Origin: Jacaranda mimosifolia
Lineage: Eukaryota > Streptophyta > Magnoliopsida > Lamiales > Bignoniaceae
NCBI GenBank assembly: GCA_018894105.1
Contig: CM032132.1
Location: 30,307,379-30,371,378 of the forward strand
Length of the DNA: 64,000 nt
Direction of reading: 5' to 3'
The notes under the pieces are model-generated. The model had not been told where the DNA came from. It ran no database searches and saw only the letters and a program-made list of their open reading frames with translations. Position numbers and translations under genes: made by a program. Shown one piece after another: positions 33,692 to 44,248 of the stretch; the first letter of the stretch is position 1, and each line of letters begins with the position of its first letter.

Positions 33692-36600
33692 AGCAAATAA
33701 CAATGGGAATATGGGGAAGAACGTAAAGATAAAGTTTACAAAGCTGTTCATTAATGGAGAGTTTACTGACTCCATATCAGGTTCTCAACCGTATTTATAT
33801 GCTTTTCTCTTCTCTAATATTTTCTGCTTTTGCAAGTTTTGTTCATATGATGAAAAACTTAGTCGTCATGCATCGGAACAGAATTAAAATTTTTGATAAT
33901 GTTTGGTTACATTTTGTATGTTTTGGATTATGTGTTTTGGGAGAATGAGTTTTGAAAGTGGGGTTGGAGAATGTGAAATTTGTATTGGAGAATATGATTG
34001 ATTTTTGTTTATGTTTTGGGAAATAGTTAGAAAATTATTTTGGAGAATTTTAGTTTGTTTGTTTATATTTTGGTAGGAAATAATTTTTATTGTAGTAGTC
34101 AAATCAATGCTTTTTTGTTGAATTTTTAGGGTGAAAATAGAATTGAATAATATTTTTTATTGTAAAAGTAATAATAAAATATATAATAAGTATATGTATG
34201 TATATGTGATGATTAAATATGATTTTTTTAATTATAAAAAAAATAATAAAATATTATTATATGTATATATATGTATATGAAATTTTTGGTAATAAACTAA
34301 TTGATTTGAAGGGATATTTTGGGAATTTGTATTTGGTGTTTTGGCAAAAAGTCAACCCATATGTTTGGTTACATTATGTCAAAATGAATTTGTTTTGGCA
34401 AAATGTAACCAATTAATTTTGGGAGAAGTAAATTGAATTTTTATAAATTATGAAAAATGACTTTATTATTTAAAGAAACAAAATACTAAATTTTGTTAGA
34501 AACATATATAATATAGTCTTATTTATATAGATTTGAAGGAGGCGACTACCCTTAGCTACCAGCCCCGTCCTTGCTCATCTGATCATGAGCGCACTGCACA
34601 CACACACACGTTTTTTGTTTTGTGTGATAGTTTGTCGATCAAATAAAATTAATAATAATTATCTCATAGTCGTGGATTTTTCAGTGACAAAAATTGAAAA
34701 ATAGTTAGTCATGCACATGCTCACATGTTTTCCACTCTTTGTGAATGCCTTTTCAATTCATAAAATTAATTAATATATATATATATATATATATGCATTT
34801 TTAATTTCTAGTTATATACAACTGTAACAATACAAAACTTTTCTAGAATTTTGATAATATTTAGAAATTAAAATAATTAACCTAATCCACCCACCCTGTT
34901 TTTGCTCAAATCATTTAACAAATAGGAAAGACTTTTGGGACAATAGATCCAAGAACAGAAGAAGTGATTGCAAATGTTGCGGAAGGGGACAAAGAAGATG
35001 TTGATTTAGCTGTCAAGGCTGCCCGTCAAGCTTTTGATCATGGGCCATGGCCTAGGCTGCCTGGATCTGTAACTAGTTTAATTTTCTACGTACAATTGTC
35101 ATTAGTATAAAAAATGGCTCTTATCCATATATATATATATATATATATATATCAGGAAAGGAGAAGAATAATGCTGAAATTTGCAGAGCTGATAGAGCAA
35201 AACCAAGAGGAATTAGCTACACTGGACACAATTGACGCAGCAAACTTATACTCTTTGGCCAACAATTTTCTTATCCCCAGCGCCATAGAAATCGTTCGTT
35301 ATTACGCAGGTGCAGCTGATAAAATTCATGGGACGACATTAAAAATGTCAACAGAGCTGCAAGGATATACTCTTGTTGAGCCCATTGGCGTAGTGGGACA
35401 GATAATTCCTTGGAATTTTCCAACTCAAATGATTATAATGAAAGTTGCACCAGCAATGGCTGCTGGTTGCACTATCGTTATAAAGCCTGCTGAACAAACA
35501 CCTCTCTCTGCTCTTTACTATGCTCATTTAGCTAAGCAGGTAAGATTGATCTTATTTTCTCTTCATCCATTCTTTTTTTTTTTTTCACTCTTTTGGTTGG
35601 TTACTATATTGTGTTATGTTCTGTACTAAATTTTACCTTGTTTCAAAATTTTGAATCAAATTATTTTTTTCTCGAACCTTATGAGAAAACTTTCTATACA
35701 GTTGAGAGGGATATTGTTTATCTACACCCGTCGAATGAACCGTTTATTGAATTGTTGCAATTGATTTCAATCCTAAAGTGAAGGAATAGATATTAAGAAA
35801 ACGGGCATTTGTGGTCCAATGAAGAAGCAAACATATAACATCTTTATATATTTATATTTCCTTGAAAAGAGGTGCTCAACCTACAACAACTGTTCAAAGT
35901 TTTTAAGGAACTTCCATTTAGTCAAATGAAATTCAATTAAAGAAATACTAAGGATACCTACTTGTTATTGTCTAATCTAAAAGTCCTGATTTTTCTATCA
36001 TATATGATCATATTTGATCTTATGCCATATTGAGAAATCAAGGGGCATAAGACTCAAGTATAGGATTATCTTTCTCACCCACATTTTAAGGCAACTTTTC
36101 AAAACAAAACCTTCTCAAATGCATGTCAGCGGTATAATACTTTGATGTGATTATGTCTCCATATTTGATGATGGATCTGATCTTCATCATTAATTAGTTT
36201 CATATATTGAAATTAATAATGATTAACTGTCTCTTCCATGAACCTTGATTAGGGATTATGGTGATACATGATTTTATCCTATGTCCAGAAATATTCGAGC
36301 GTTGGGGCGATTGAATAAATGTCCTCTTCCTCGTCCTCTCCATGGGCCTCTTCCATACTCCTTGGTTAGGACTACATTGATAAAGGTCTAGTCTCACATC
36401 AAGTAATCGAGGAGCATAAGAGTTAAATATATGTAACTCCTCTTTCTTACTACTCATTCAAAGCTTCCTTTTAGAACACAAACCTCAATTAATATGTATA
36501 GTCGGGAGAATACTTGGACGCAACTGATCTTTGTATTTGGTGACACATCTGGTCTGCATCAATATATATATAGATTATCATACCTCAATAATCTTGAATA

Positions 36601-39561
36601 TACAAGCGCCATTGTGCCCATTTCTTTAACTTTATGATGGTTGCTAATTAAAGCATAGAGACATGATGCATCCTCATTTACTAATTATGCTTAACAACAT
36701 TGATATTACTTTTTTGATCTACCAGGCTGGTTTTCCAGATGGGGTGATTAATGTTGTAACAGGATATGGATCCACAGCTGGTGCAGCCATTAGCTCTCAC
36801 CCCGACATTGACATGGTCAAAATCTATTGGTCCTTCAACTAGTACTTAACCAAAAAAGCACACTTTTAAACATCTGTTTGGTTGGTGAAAATTGGATTTT
36901 AAACCTTAAGACACTTCCCTTTTCTAATGTATATTAACTGATTGTGTTATTCAGGTTAGTTTTACAGGCTCGACTGAAACAGGACGACATGTTATGCAAG
37001 CTGCTGCAACAAGCAACTTGAAAGCCGTCTCCCTGGAATTGGGAGGGAAGTCCCCTTTCATAGTCTTCAATGATGCAGATGTTGATGAAGTTGCAGCTCT
37101 TGCTCTACAAGGATGTTTCTATAACCAGGCAAATTTGCAACCCTTCTTTCACATAATGAAACAACTACAAGAAAATAAAATGTTAGTGACAAAATAGTAG
37201 GTGATAACGTAAAAGTTGTCACCTGATTATATGTGTTAAAGTCATAAATTTTTTTTGTTTGTCATAATAATGATTGTTACAAGTTTAATAGTGACAAGAA
37301 CTGAGTTTAAATTATTACTATTGACAACTAGTGGCATATCTATATTGACAACCTAATAACAGTAAGAATTCTGTGATAAATTATATATGTGTCACTAGGT
37401 TGTCACTATACAGGTGTCGAAATAGTTAGTAGTATGAATTAAGAACTAGATAAATGATTGTCGCTTTATAAATATTATTAGTGATAATATTCACATACAT
37501 GGCTCTTATATTCTTTTGTCATTGATATTACATTTTTCTATAGTGAATATTATCAACAACACGTTGAACTTTTGAAACTTTTGATTTCTCAGGGCCAAGT
37601 ATGTGTAGCTAGTTCACGTGTTTTTGTCCAAGATGAAATATATGATAAGTTTGTAATTAAGCTAGAGGAAAAGTTGAGGACATGGGTTGTTGGGGACCCT
37701 TTTGATCCCAATGTTCATCAAGGACCACAAGTACGAGTTTTAATTTGATTCGAATAAAATTTTAAAGAAACTAATAAAATTTCTATTATCTGAAACCAAT
37801 AAGTTCTTTATTTTGTTGCAGATTGACCAGAAACAATATGATAAAATCCTTTCATACATAGAGCATGGGAAGAGGGAAGGTGCCACATTGTTCATTGGTG
37901 GTAAGGCTTTACACAGAAAGGGATACTATATTGAGCCAACAATTTTTACAGATGTCACAGTGAGTAATTTGATCTTGATAATTGTAGTTATAATTTATTT
38001 TTGAAAATTTCAAAACTGATATAGTCTAATAGTTTTATTTAATTTATTGTCCTTTTCTTTTTGTAGGATGATATGATCATTGCCAACGAAGAAATATTTG
38101 GTCCCGTTATGTGTCTGATGAAATTCAAGTAAGTACTTTTACTTATCTTTGGGAAAAGGAAAGCGAAAAAAAAAAAAAAAAAAAAAACTTAGTACTTGTT
38201 GCTATAAATAGGAAAGTGCCCAATAAAATAAAATAAAATAAAATAAAAACAGGAAAAAAAAAAAAAAAAGCCAAAAAGGGTTAGTTCTCATTGATTTTGC
38301 TTTTTTTACTTGCATCAATCCTATAAGCCAAAATCATTAGGGAAAAAGCATATCCAGTTCTAGAAAAATATAATGTTTTTATTCGTTCTTTAATTTTAGC
38401 ATTTTCAACTTATTTTAATTTTGGGTTGGTTTTTGTGTGTGAATAAATTTAAAGTATAACTGAATTAATGGTTGAATTAAAAATAATATTTAAATATAAT
38501 AATGTTAATTTGTGGATCTCTTTACCTTTTAAGTCAAAATAAATGAAATATTGTTGGATAAAATATTATTATTTAATTTTTTGTGAATTCATTAATTTCT
38601 TTATGTCTTATCAATCAAATTATATTGGACTAAAGAAATTGTCATTAAATTTAATAGTATTGATCCCATTATTTTTGAAAAAAAAAAATAAGAAAGAGAA
38701 GTTATTATTTAATTAGTTAGTAAAATTTTAATTATTCTCAACTTAGTAGTATTTTCAAATTGAAAATGACGATTATAAGTATGAGAATATCGAATAAGGC
38801 ATTACAAAAAATTTGGACATCAACTAGGACCATTTCGTAGTTGTTGTTAAAAAGGCTATGAAATTGAACTAGTCAAATTCGAAGCAAATGCTCTCGTGGC
38901 TTACTAGCTACTACCAATCCATGACTGGTGATGTTTTAATGAACAAAGGTTATGAATTCATAACTAATAATTTTTGTTGCTTGTCATTTAAAAAAATTAT
39001 ATTTGCTACGAAAATTTGTAGTTTTAACTTGTAGATATATGATATTAATTTCATAACAATTTTTTGATACCAGATATCTAGTCTTTTTGGTAGTGAGGAA
39101 TATTTTACTGCAAAGGAGACAAAATAGTCATTTTCTTCAACTTTCGAAATTCGACATGCACATATAAATAATAAAATAGATAGTTTTGAGAACATAAACA
39201 AATCAAGGCCTCATTTTCTTTCATTCCCTTGTCATTTCCTTATTTTTCTCCGATATCATTGATTATTTATTTATTTAATTATGTTAGAACTATTGAAGAG
39301 GCGATCAAGAGAGCAAATGGCACAAAATATGGATTAGCAGCAGCCATAATGACCAATGACTTGAACATTGCAAACACAGTATCAAGATCAATAAGGGCTG
39401 GTGTAATTTGGATAAATTGTTACTTTGCTTTTGATAATGACTTCCCTGTTGGAGGATATAAAATGAGTGGCTTTGGGAAAGATATGGGGATGGAGGCACT
39501 TGACAAATATCTTCGGATCAAAGCTGTTGCTACACCTATTTTTGGGTCTTCATGGTTATGA
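33687..39561 (+). CDS. ALDH2C4: aldehyde dehydrogenase, cytosolic family 2C (ALDH2C4/REF1-like), nine exons
   Basis: The exons are 33687-33780, 34926-35068, 35156-35539, 36726-36815, 36955-37128, 37593-37730, 37822-37959, 38067-38128 and 39288-39561. They sum to 1497 bases, or 498 aa, close to the 501 aa of the Arabidopsis protein. Catalytic landmarks fall where expected: PWNFP with Asn166, IKPAEQT with Lys189, FTGSTETG of the NAD site near 240-247, ELGGK with Glu265, and GQVCVASS with the nucleophile Cys299. There is no N-terminal targeting extension, which fits a cytosolic enzyme and not the mitochondrial ALDH2B group. The family oxidises sinapaldehyde and coniferaldehyde to sinapic and ferulic acid in phenylpropanoid metabolism. 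Intron 5 has a GC donor; all other introns are GT-AG. The model has no stop or frameshift. The ATG at 33687 is the first in a suitable frame and follows the microsatellite. Confidence 0.92.
33898..34412. mobile_element. MITE-like repeat in ALDH intron 1
   Basis: The left end reads AATGTTTGGTTACATTTTG and the right end, reverse-complemented, ATTGGTTACATTTTGCC, giving terminal inverted repeats. The last 60 bases (34358-34412) are themselves a near palindrome. The right 140 bases match 55619-55765 in reverse orientation. It lies wholly within intron 1 and should not alter the protein. Confidence 0.6.
36020..36570. repeat. two diverged copies of a ~170-bp segment in ALDH intron 3
   Basis: The segments 36024-36190 and 36395-36560 share the order: aatc.agggggcataaga, then ctc.ttctta.c.ca, then gaaca.aa.ccttctcaa, then ataatacttgga.g.gatt, then gatg.atctg.tcttcatc. 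The intervening 200 bases differ. The phrase tagtctcacatcaagtaatcg in the second copy resembles the gtcccacatcg motif common in small LTR-type elements, so both may come from a decayed LTR or TRIM element. Confidence 0.45.
37162..37545. mobile_element. CACTA-like MITE, copy 2, in ALDH intron 5
   Basis: The left end CTACAAGAAAATAAAATG and the right end CATTTTTCTATAGTG are inverted copies of one another, of the CACTACAAGAAA type seen in CACTA elements. The interior repeats ttgtcac and agtgac/agtgat words in both orientations. It is the more complete relative of 30793-31246. It begins 34 bases after the GC splice donor of ALDH intron 5. Confidence 0.7.
38164..38275. repeat. poly-A and (AAAAT)n tracts in ALDH intron 8
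   Basis: Two long A runs (about 38167-38187 and 38254-38269) flank an (ATAAA)n pentamer repeat at 38223-38247. They lie within the 1.16-kb intron 8. They could be tails of small retroposed sequences, but no body is recognisable. Confidence 0.7.
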
Positions 39562-39668
39562 TGCCACCTTACTTCAAAAATAAAATAAAATATATATTTA
39601 CTGAACATCTATATATATATATATATATATTATTTTCGTATTAATTTATATTTATGTGAATTACGGTT

Positions 39669-40408
39669 TGTTGGAATATATTGTTAGCTTGTGTATTGAA
39701 AAAACAAAAAGATAAGAATTATGTGGGAGTTTGTCCCACATAGGAAAATAGAGAAAAAGTTTTATCGTATATGAAGTACTTGTAGTATGTAATATTTGAA
39801 TAAAAATTCGTGGAAAGTGTGGGAGCTAATATAATATTATTTATATTTAAAAGTACTTAGCACTTAGCACGTTTGCGCGCATGCATGTAAATTAATATAA
39901 TCTATAAGTTACTTGTTTCATTTTTATTTACGTAATTATTTAATTATAAAATTATTATTTAATTATGAAATAAATTAAAGGTCATATTTTCTATGAAAAG
40001 ATTTAATTTTTCATGAAAAGTTGTATCAGATGACTTGAGTAAAACAAACATATTGTTTAACTTAAAGGGTGTACTAGTTCGTAGTTAATGGATGTACTGT
40101 TTCATTGATTATAAATACACAAGGCTCTCTACGAATTTAGTGTTAAGAAAACAAGCTAAAAAAAAAAAATTTTGCAATTTCTGTTCTTTACAAATATATT
40201 ATTAGAAATCATAAAAGAAGTTCTGAAGGAACTCTTCAAGATTGCCACTTGCAGAGTTTGGTGATTTTGTTGTATCCTGGGGGTGAATTGCCTTATTAGA
40301 TCCATTGGCAACTCTTTAGAGTGGGGGCAAAAATCACCTTAAGGATAGTGTCATCACGCCTTAAGATCACGGTCAAATTTGTTGTTTCCATCTAAAGGTT
40401 TTCTAACA
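39669..40408 (+). repeat. 5' LTR of the copia element (740 bp)
   Basis: The LTR runs TGTTGGAATATATTG to TTTTCTAACA. TATAAATAC at about 40110-40118 is conserved in the 3' copy and marks the likely promoter. It carries the phrase gggagtttgtcccacata near its start. Being 107 bases past the ALDH stop, its beginning may overlap the natural 3' UTR of that gene. Confidence 0.93.
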
Positions 40409-42190
40409 AGCTTAAGGTGATTTTTCGGAGATGGAATCTGGAGCAGACAATAACACATTCAAAGTGATGAATCAAGACTGTGCGAAACTAGATAGGTTTA
40501 ATGGGACCAACTTTACCAGCTGGCGAGATAGGATGAAATTCCTCCTCACAACACTGGAGATTGCATATATCCTGGATCTAAATCTACCTGCACTTCTTGA
40601 AACCAAACCAAATGATTCAAAATAGGTAAAGGTTGATCGCAAGAAGTGCGAGGAAGATGAAGTGATGAGCAGAGGACACATTCTGAACTCTCTCTCTGAT
40701 CGACTATATAATTTGTTAGCTTCGCTGACATCATCTAGAGAAATTTGGAGAGCTTTGGAAAACAAGTATGATACGGAAAAGCAAGGTGTGGAAATTTTTT
40801 TGATTATGCAGTATTTTGAATTCACTATGCATGATAATAAATATGTTTTATATCAAGTCCATGAGTTGCAAGTTCTTGTTTCAAAACTTAAGGATGTCAA
40901 AGTAGACATTCCTAAAAATGCTCAAGTTGGCGGAATCATTGCCGAACTTTCTCCTAGTTGGAATGACTATAGGAAGAAATTGTTGCACACCACTGAGGAT
41001 TTTACTTTGAAGCAAATTCAGAAACACCTTAAAATTGAAGAAGAGACTCGAATTCTTGATAAGAGTATCTCCTTTGGTTCTGGATCATCCAAAGTGAATT
41101 ATGTGATTGCGAAAAGGAACCAAAAGAAACAAGGTGGGCAGTAACGTGGAGGAAAACAAGGAGGAAATAAACAACAAGGAGGAAAGAGAAAGTTCTCAGA
41201 ATTTGATGACACCAAAGCTTGCTGGAATTGTGGAAAGCCTGGTCATCTCAAGCGTGATTGCAGAAAGAAAAGGCAGAAGACAGAAAACATCAGCAATAAC
41301 AATGCAAATGTGGTTGAAAGTCAAATATCAAGATTGGTTGCTTTGATTTCTGAAATGCATATTGGCATGGTGACTGAACTGTATTTGATAGGAACAAACT
41401 CATCAAGTGATTAGTGGTTTGATTCTGGCGCTATAGTACATATTTACAATAATAAGGTCACGTTTAAAGATTATGGGCATGTGACTGACCATGAAGTTAT
41501 GATGGGAAACAACAATACTACAAAAGTGCTAGGCAAAGGCAGTGCGGAGTTGCAGTTCACATCAGGAAAGAAACTTCTGCTTGTGAATGTTCTTTGTGTT
41601 CTAGAAATTAGGAAGAATTTAGTTTCTGCAAATCTGCTATGTAAGAGAGGTTTTAAGATTGTACTAGAGTCTGATAAGATTATTGTAACTAAGAATGGCA
41701 CCTTCGTTGGAAAGGGCTACTCATGTGACGGAATGTTCAAATTAAGTATTAATAAAATGAATGATTCGGCTTATGTTGTTGAGTACTCTTCATTTACCTT
41801 ATTGGCATCATCGTTTCGCACATGTTAATTATCAAACTTTAATTCATATGTCTAAAAATGGTTTAATTTCTTATGATAATAAAGAAAAAGAAAAATGCTA
41901 AATTTGCATTCAAGCAAAAATGACTAAGAAACCTTTTCCTAAAGTTGAAAGAAAAACTGGGTTACAAGAACTTGTGCATACTGACATTTGTGAATTAAAT
42001 GGCATGTTGACTAGAGGACGAAATATATATTTTATTACATTTATTGATGATTTTTCAAGATTTACTTATGTCTTTTTGATGGAAACAAAATATGAGGCAT
42101 TTAATATGTTTAAAGTTTACAAGGTTGTCGTTGAAAATAAAATAGGAAAGAAAATTAAAATTTTAAGAAGTGATACGGGTATTGAACATT

Positions 42191-44248
42191 CACTACAAGA
42201 AAAAGTAGTTTTAGCAACCAAATTCTTAGCTACTAGAATAAAATGGTTGCTAAATATATACTTTTAGCAACTAAAAGTGATATGGCCGTAGAAGTTAAAT
42301 TACATAAATTTTTCTGCGACCAATCAATAATTTGTTGCTGTAAATGGTCGATATAATTAATCAACCTTAGGTTGTGGTATAACGACCAAATTTAGAGTTT
42401 TTAGCGAAAATTTTCATGGTCGCTATATATGAACACTAATTGCAACCAATTTAGCAACAAAATATTGAATAGTCACAATAAACCTTTTAAATGATCATCA
42501 GCAACCAATAAATTTGGTTGCTAAAGATATAGATTTAATTATTTAGCTCTTTAAACTTATAGCAACAAATTTTATATGGTCACTAAAAAAAATACTTACA
42601 GCAAGCAAATTTACTTGGTTGCCAATAAGTTACTCATAATATATAATAGACTTTATTTCTAATTATTTCTTGAGATATATATATATATATATAAACTTTA
42701 GATTTGACTCTTTTTAACTTAAAGAGTTAAATTGGTTTTAAGGTAAATTTAATTTAAAAGATTAATTTAAATATTAAAAAAATAATTATAATACTAACAA
42801 AAATTATTATTATATTAATTGAATTATTAAAATTAAAAATATAAATTTGTCACTTTAATTCAAAATACTTTCTATTTAAAATATGTTTAATTGGGTAACT
42901 TAATTTAAAATATGTTTAGTGGAATATGTAACAGCCCCATCACTTCCCAAAAACATGAAAGCCTCAGCATTTCTTTCTTATACACCTAAAATCTTTCAAA
43001 GAATGTAAGACAGCAGAAGTACTGAAATTTCATCACTAAGTTTGGGGACTAGGTTTTATCATTTGCCCCATCATATTTTCAATATTCGGATCACATAAAT
43101 CAATCCTTGCTGGTTGGCATAATTTAGCCATATCCAAAAGCCAAAAGTTTTACATGTAGAGTTAAAGGCATGGCTTATTAATGGAGCATTTTTTTTTTTT
43201 TAACAAATAATTATGCTTCTTCATGGTCAAACTGCAAATGCTTTACAGATTAGGATCCAGCGAAGGCGGGGAAAAGATTAATTAGCAAGAAAATTTCTGG
43301 AAGAAAATCTCCAGTGCCTATCAAAATCACAGCCTAAAGCTACTATATCCTCCAACTCCAGATGATCTATAGCCGCCACATGGTTGCCCGGAAAATGAAG
43401 ATGACGATGAGTAAGAGCTACTACCCAGCTAAGAGTATGAAGGCTCAAACTGGACTCCAGTTTACCATAGATGCCCGCAAGTGGTTATCTGTGACCACCA
43501 ATGAATTCTTGAATAAGTTGCTGAGTTGCTTGAACTTGTGAAGAGGTGCCTTTATTTCCACAGTAATTTCATCAGGTAGTCCTCTACTATCTCTTGCATC
43601 CTAAGAATAGCACCACTAGTGTGTCGAATGTAGTCAATATTTGCTCCCTGAACCCCAATAATGTCCTCCGCATGAGCAAGAGGTATTTGCATGGTCTGTG
43701 CAATCTGGGTTACAACATGTCCTCTGGAACGTCCTATTGTTAAAGAACGACTTCCAAGTCCATGTTCTGGTCCACACAGTGAGAGTCTAGAAAAAGGAAG
43801 ATGAGATTCTATCTGGCTTTCATGGTCAAGAAAAAGTGAATCCCTCTTCATTGGAATAGGATAATCAGCCCCTAGAGAAGCCCGTGGAGTAGCATGCAAC
43901 AATGTCATATTAGACCAAGCATCTACTTGCCTTTTCTCAGTGGTTGGTGTATTATAACTTTTCTCAAATAACGGTAGAACACTTTGATCCACCAAAACTT
44001 TTCTCAGGTGCCCCACCATAGCTTCCAAAGCTTTAAGAACCTTGAGAGCTTCGCCTTGTAGCTCAACAATCTTTTCATCAGAACTGGCACAAATTGGCAT
44101 TTCATCATTATAAAGCACGCGAACAGAAGCTCCAGTACTTTCCTGAAAAGACTTGATCAAAAAGCCTTGTTTTCCTATTAAACAAATGGCTTGTGTTGAT
44201 GCCACCAGTAACCGGATCGAACAAAAAATACCCACAGAAGCACTAGTG
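42191..44248. mobile_element. CACTA-bounded insertion carrying a captured gene fragment
   Basis: Copia integrase coding sequence stops at 42190 and resumes at 44249 in the same frame sense. The inserted 2058 bases begin CACTACAAGAAAAAGTAG and end CACTAGTG, so the outermost bases are CACTA...TAGTG. Subterminal words gcaacca and tggttgc recur in both orientations over 42205-42615, as in CACTA elements. Flanking triplets are ATT and TTA, which is not an exact duplication. The right inverted repeat agrees with the left only for about five bases. An alternative is a 485-bp CACTA MITE (42191 to about 42676, where an imperfect inverted end atttcttgagat occurs) plus a separate insertion of KH-gene DNA. 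Confidence 0.6.
43345..44235 (-). pseudogene. captured fragment of a plant KH-domain RNA-binding gene (PEPPER-like)
   Basis: On the minus strand a 250-codon open frame reads RLLVASTQAICLIGKQGFLI (KH domain with GKQG as its GxxG loop), then VELQGEALKVLKALEAMVGH, a linker, then VTQIAQTMQIPLAHAEDIIG with GVQG as the second GxxG loop, and YIRHTSGAILRMQE. A small frameshift near 43580 leads to LPDEITVEIKGTSSQVQ and a Gly/Ser/Tyr-rich C-terminus. This matches the C-terminal half (second and third KH domains) of the HEN4/PEPPER family, nuclear RNA-binding regulators of flowering and pistil development. The N-terminal KH domain is missing. No intron is evident across 890 bases. A run of about 13 T (43189-43201) downstream would be an A tail on the minus strand, so a processed copy is possible. 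Confidence 0.78.

Noticed and set aside
33494..33775. Frames on the minus strand with Ser-Leu and His-Thr runs, and a plus-strand Cys-Val/Arg-Glu leader
   Set aside because: These are translations of the (TG)n(AG)n microsatellite. The real protein begins at the ATG at 33687.
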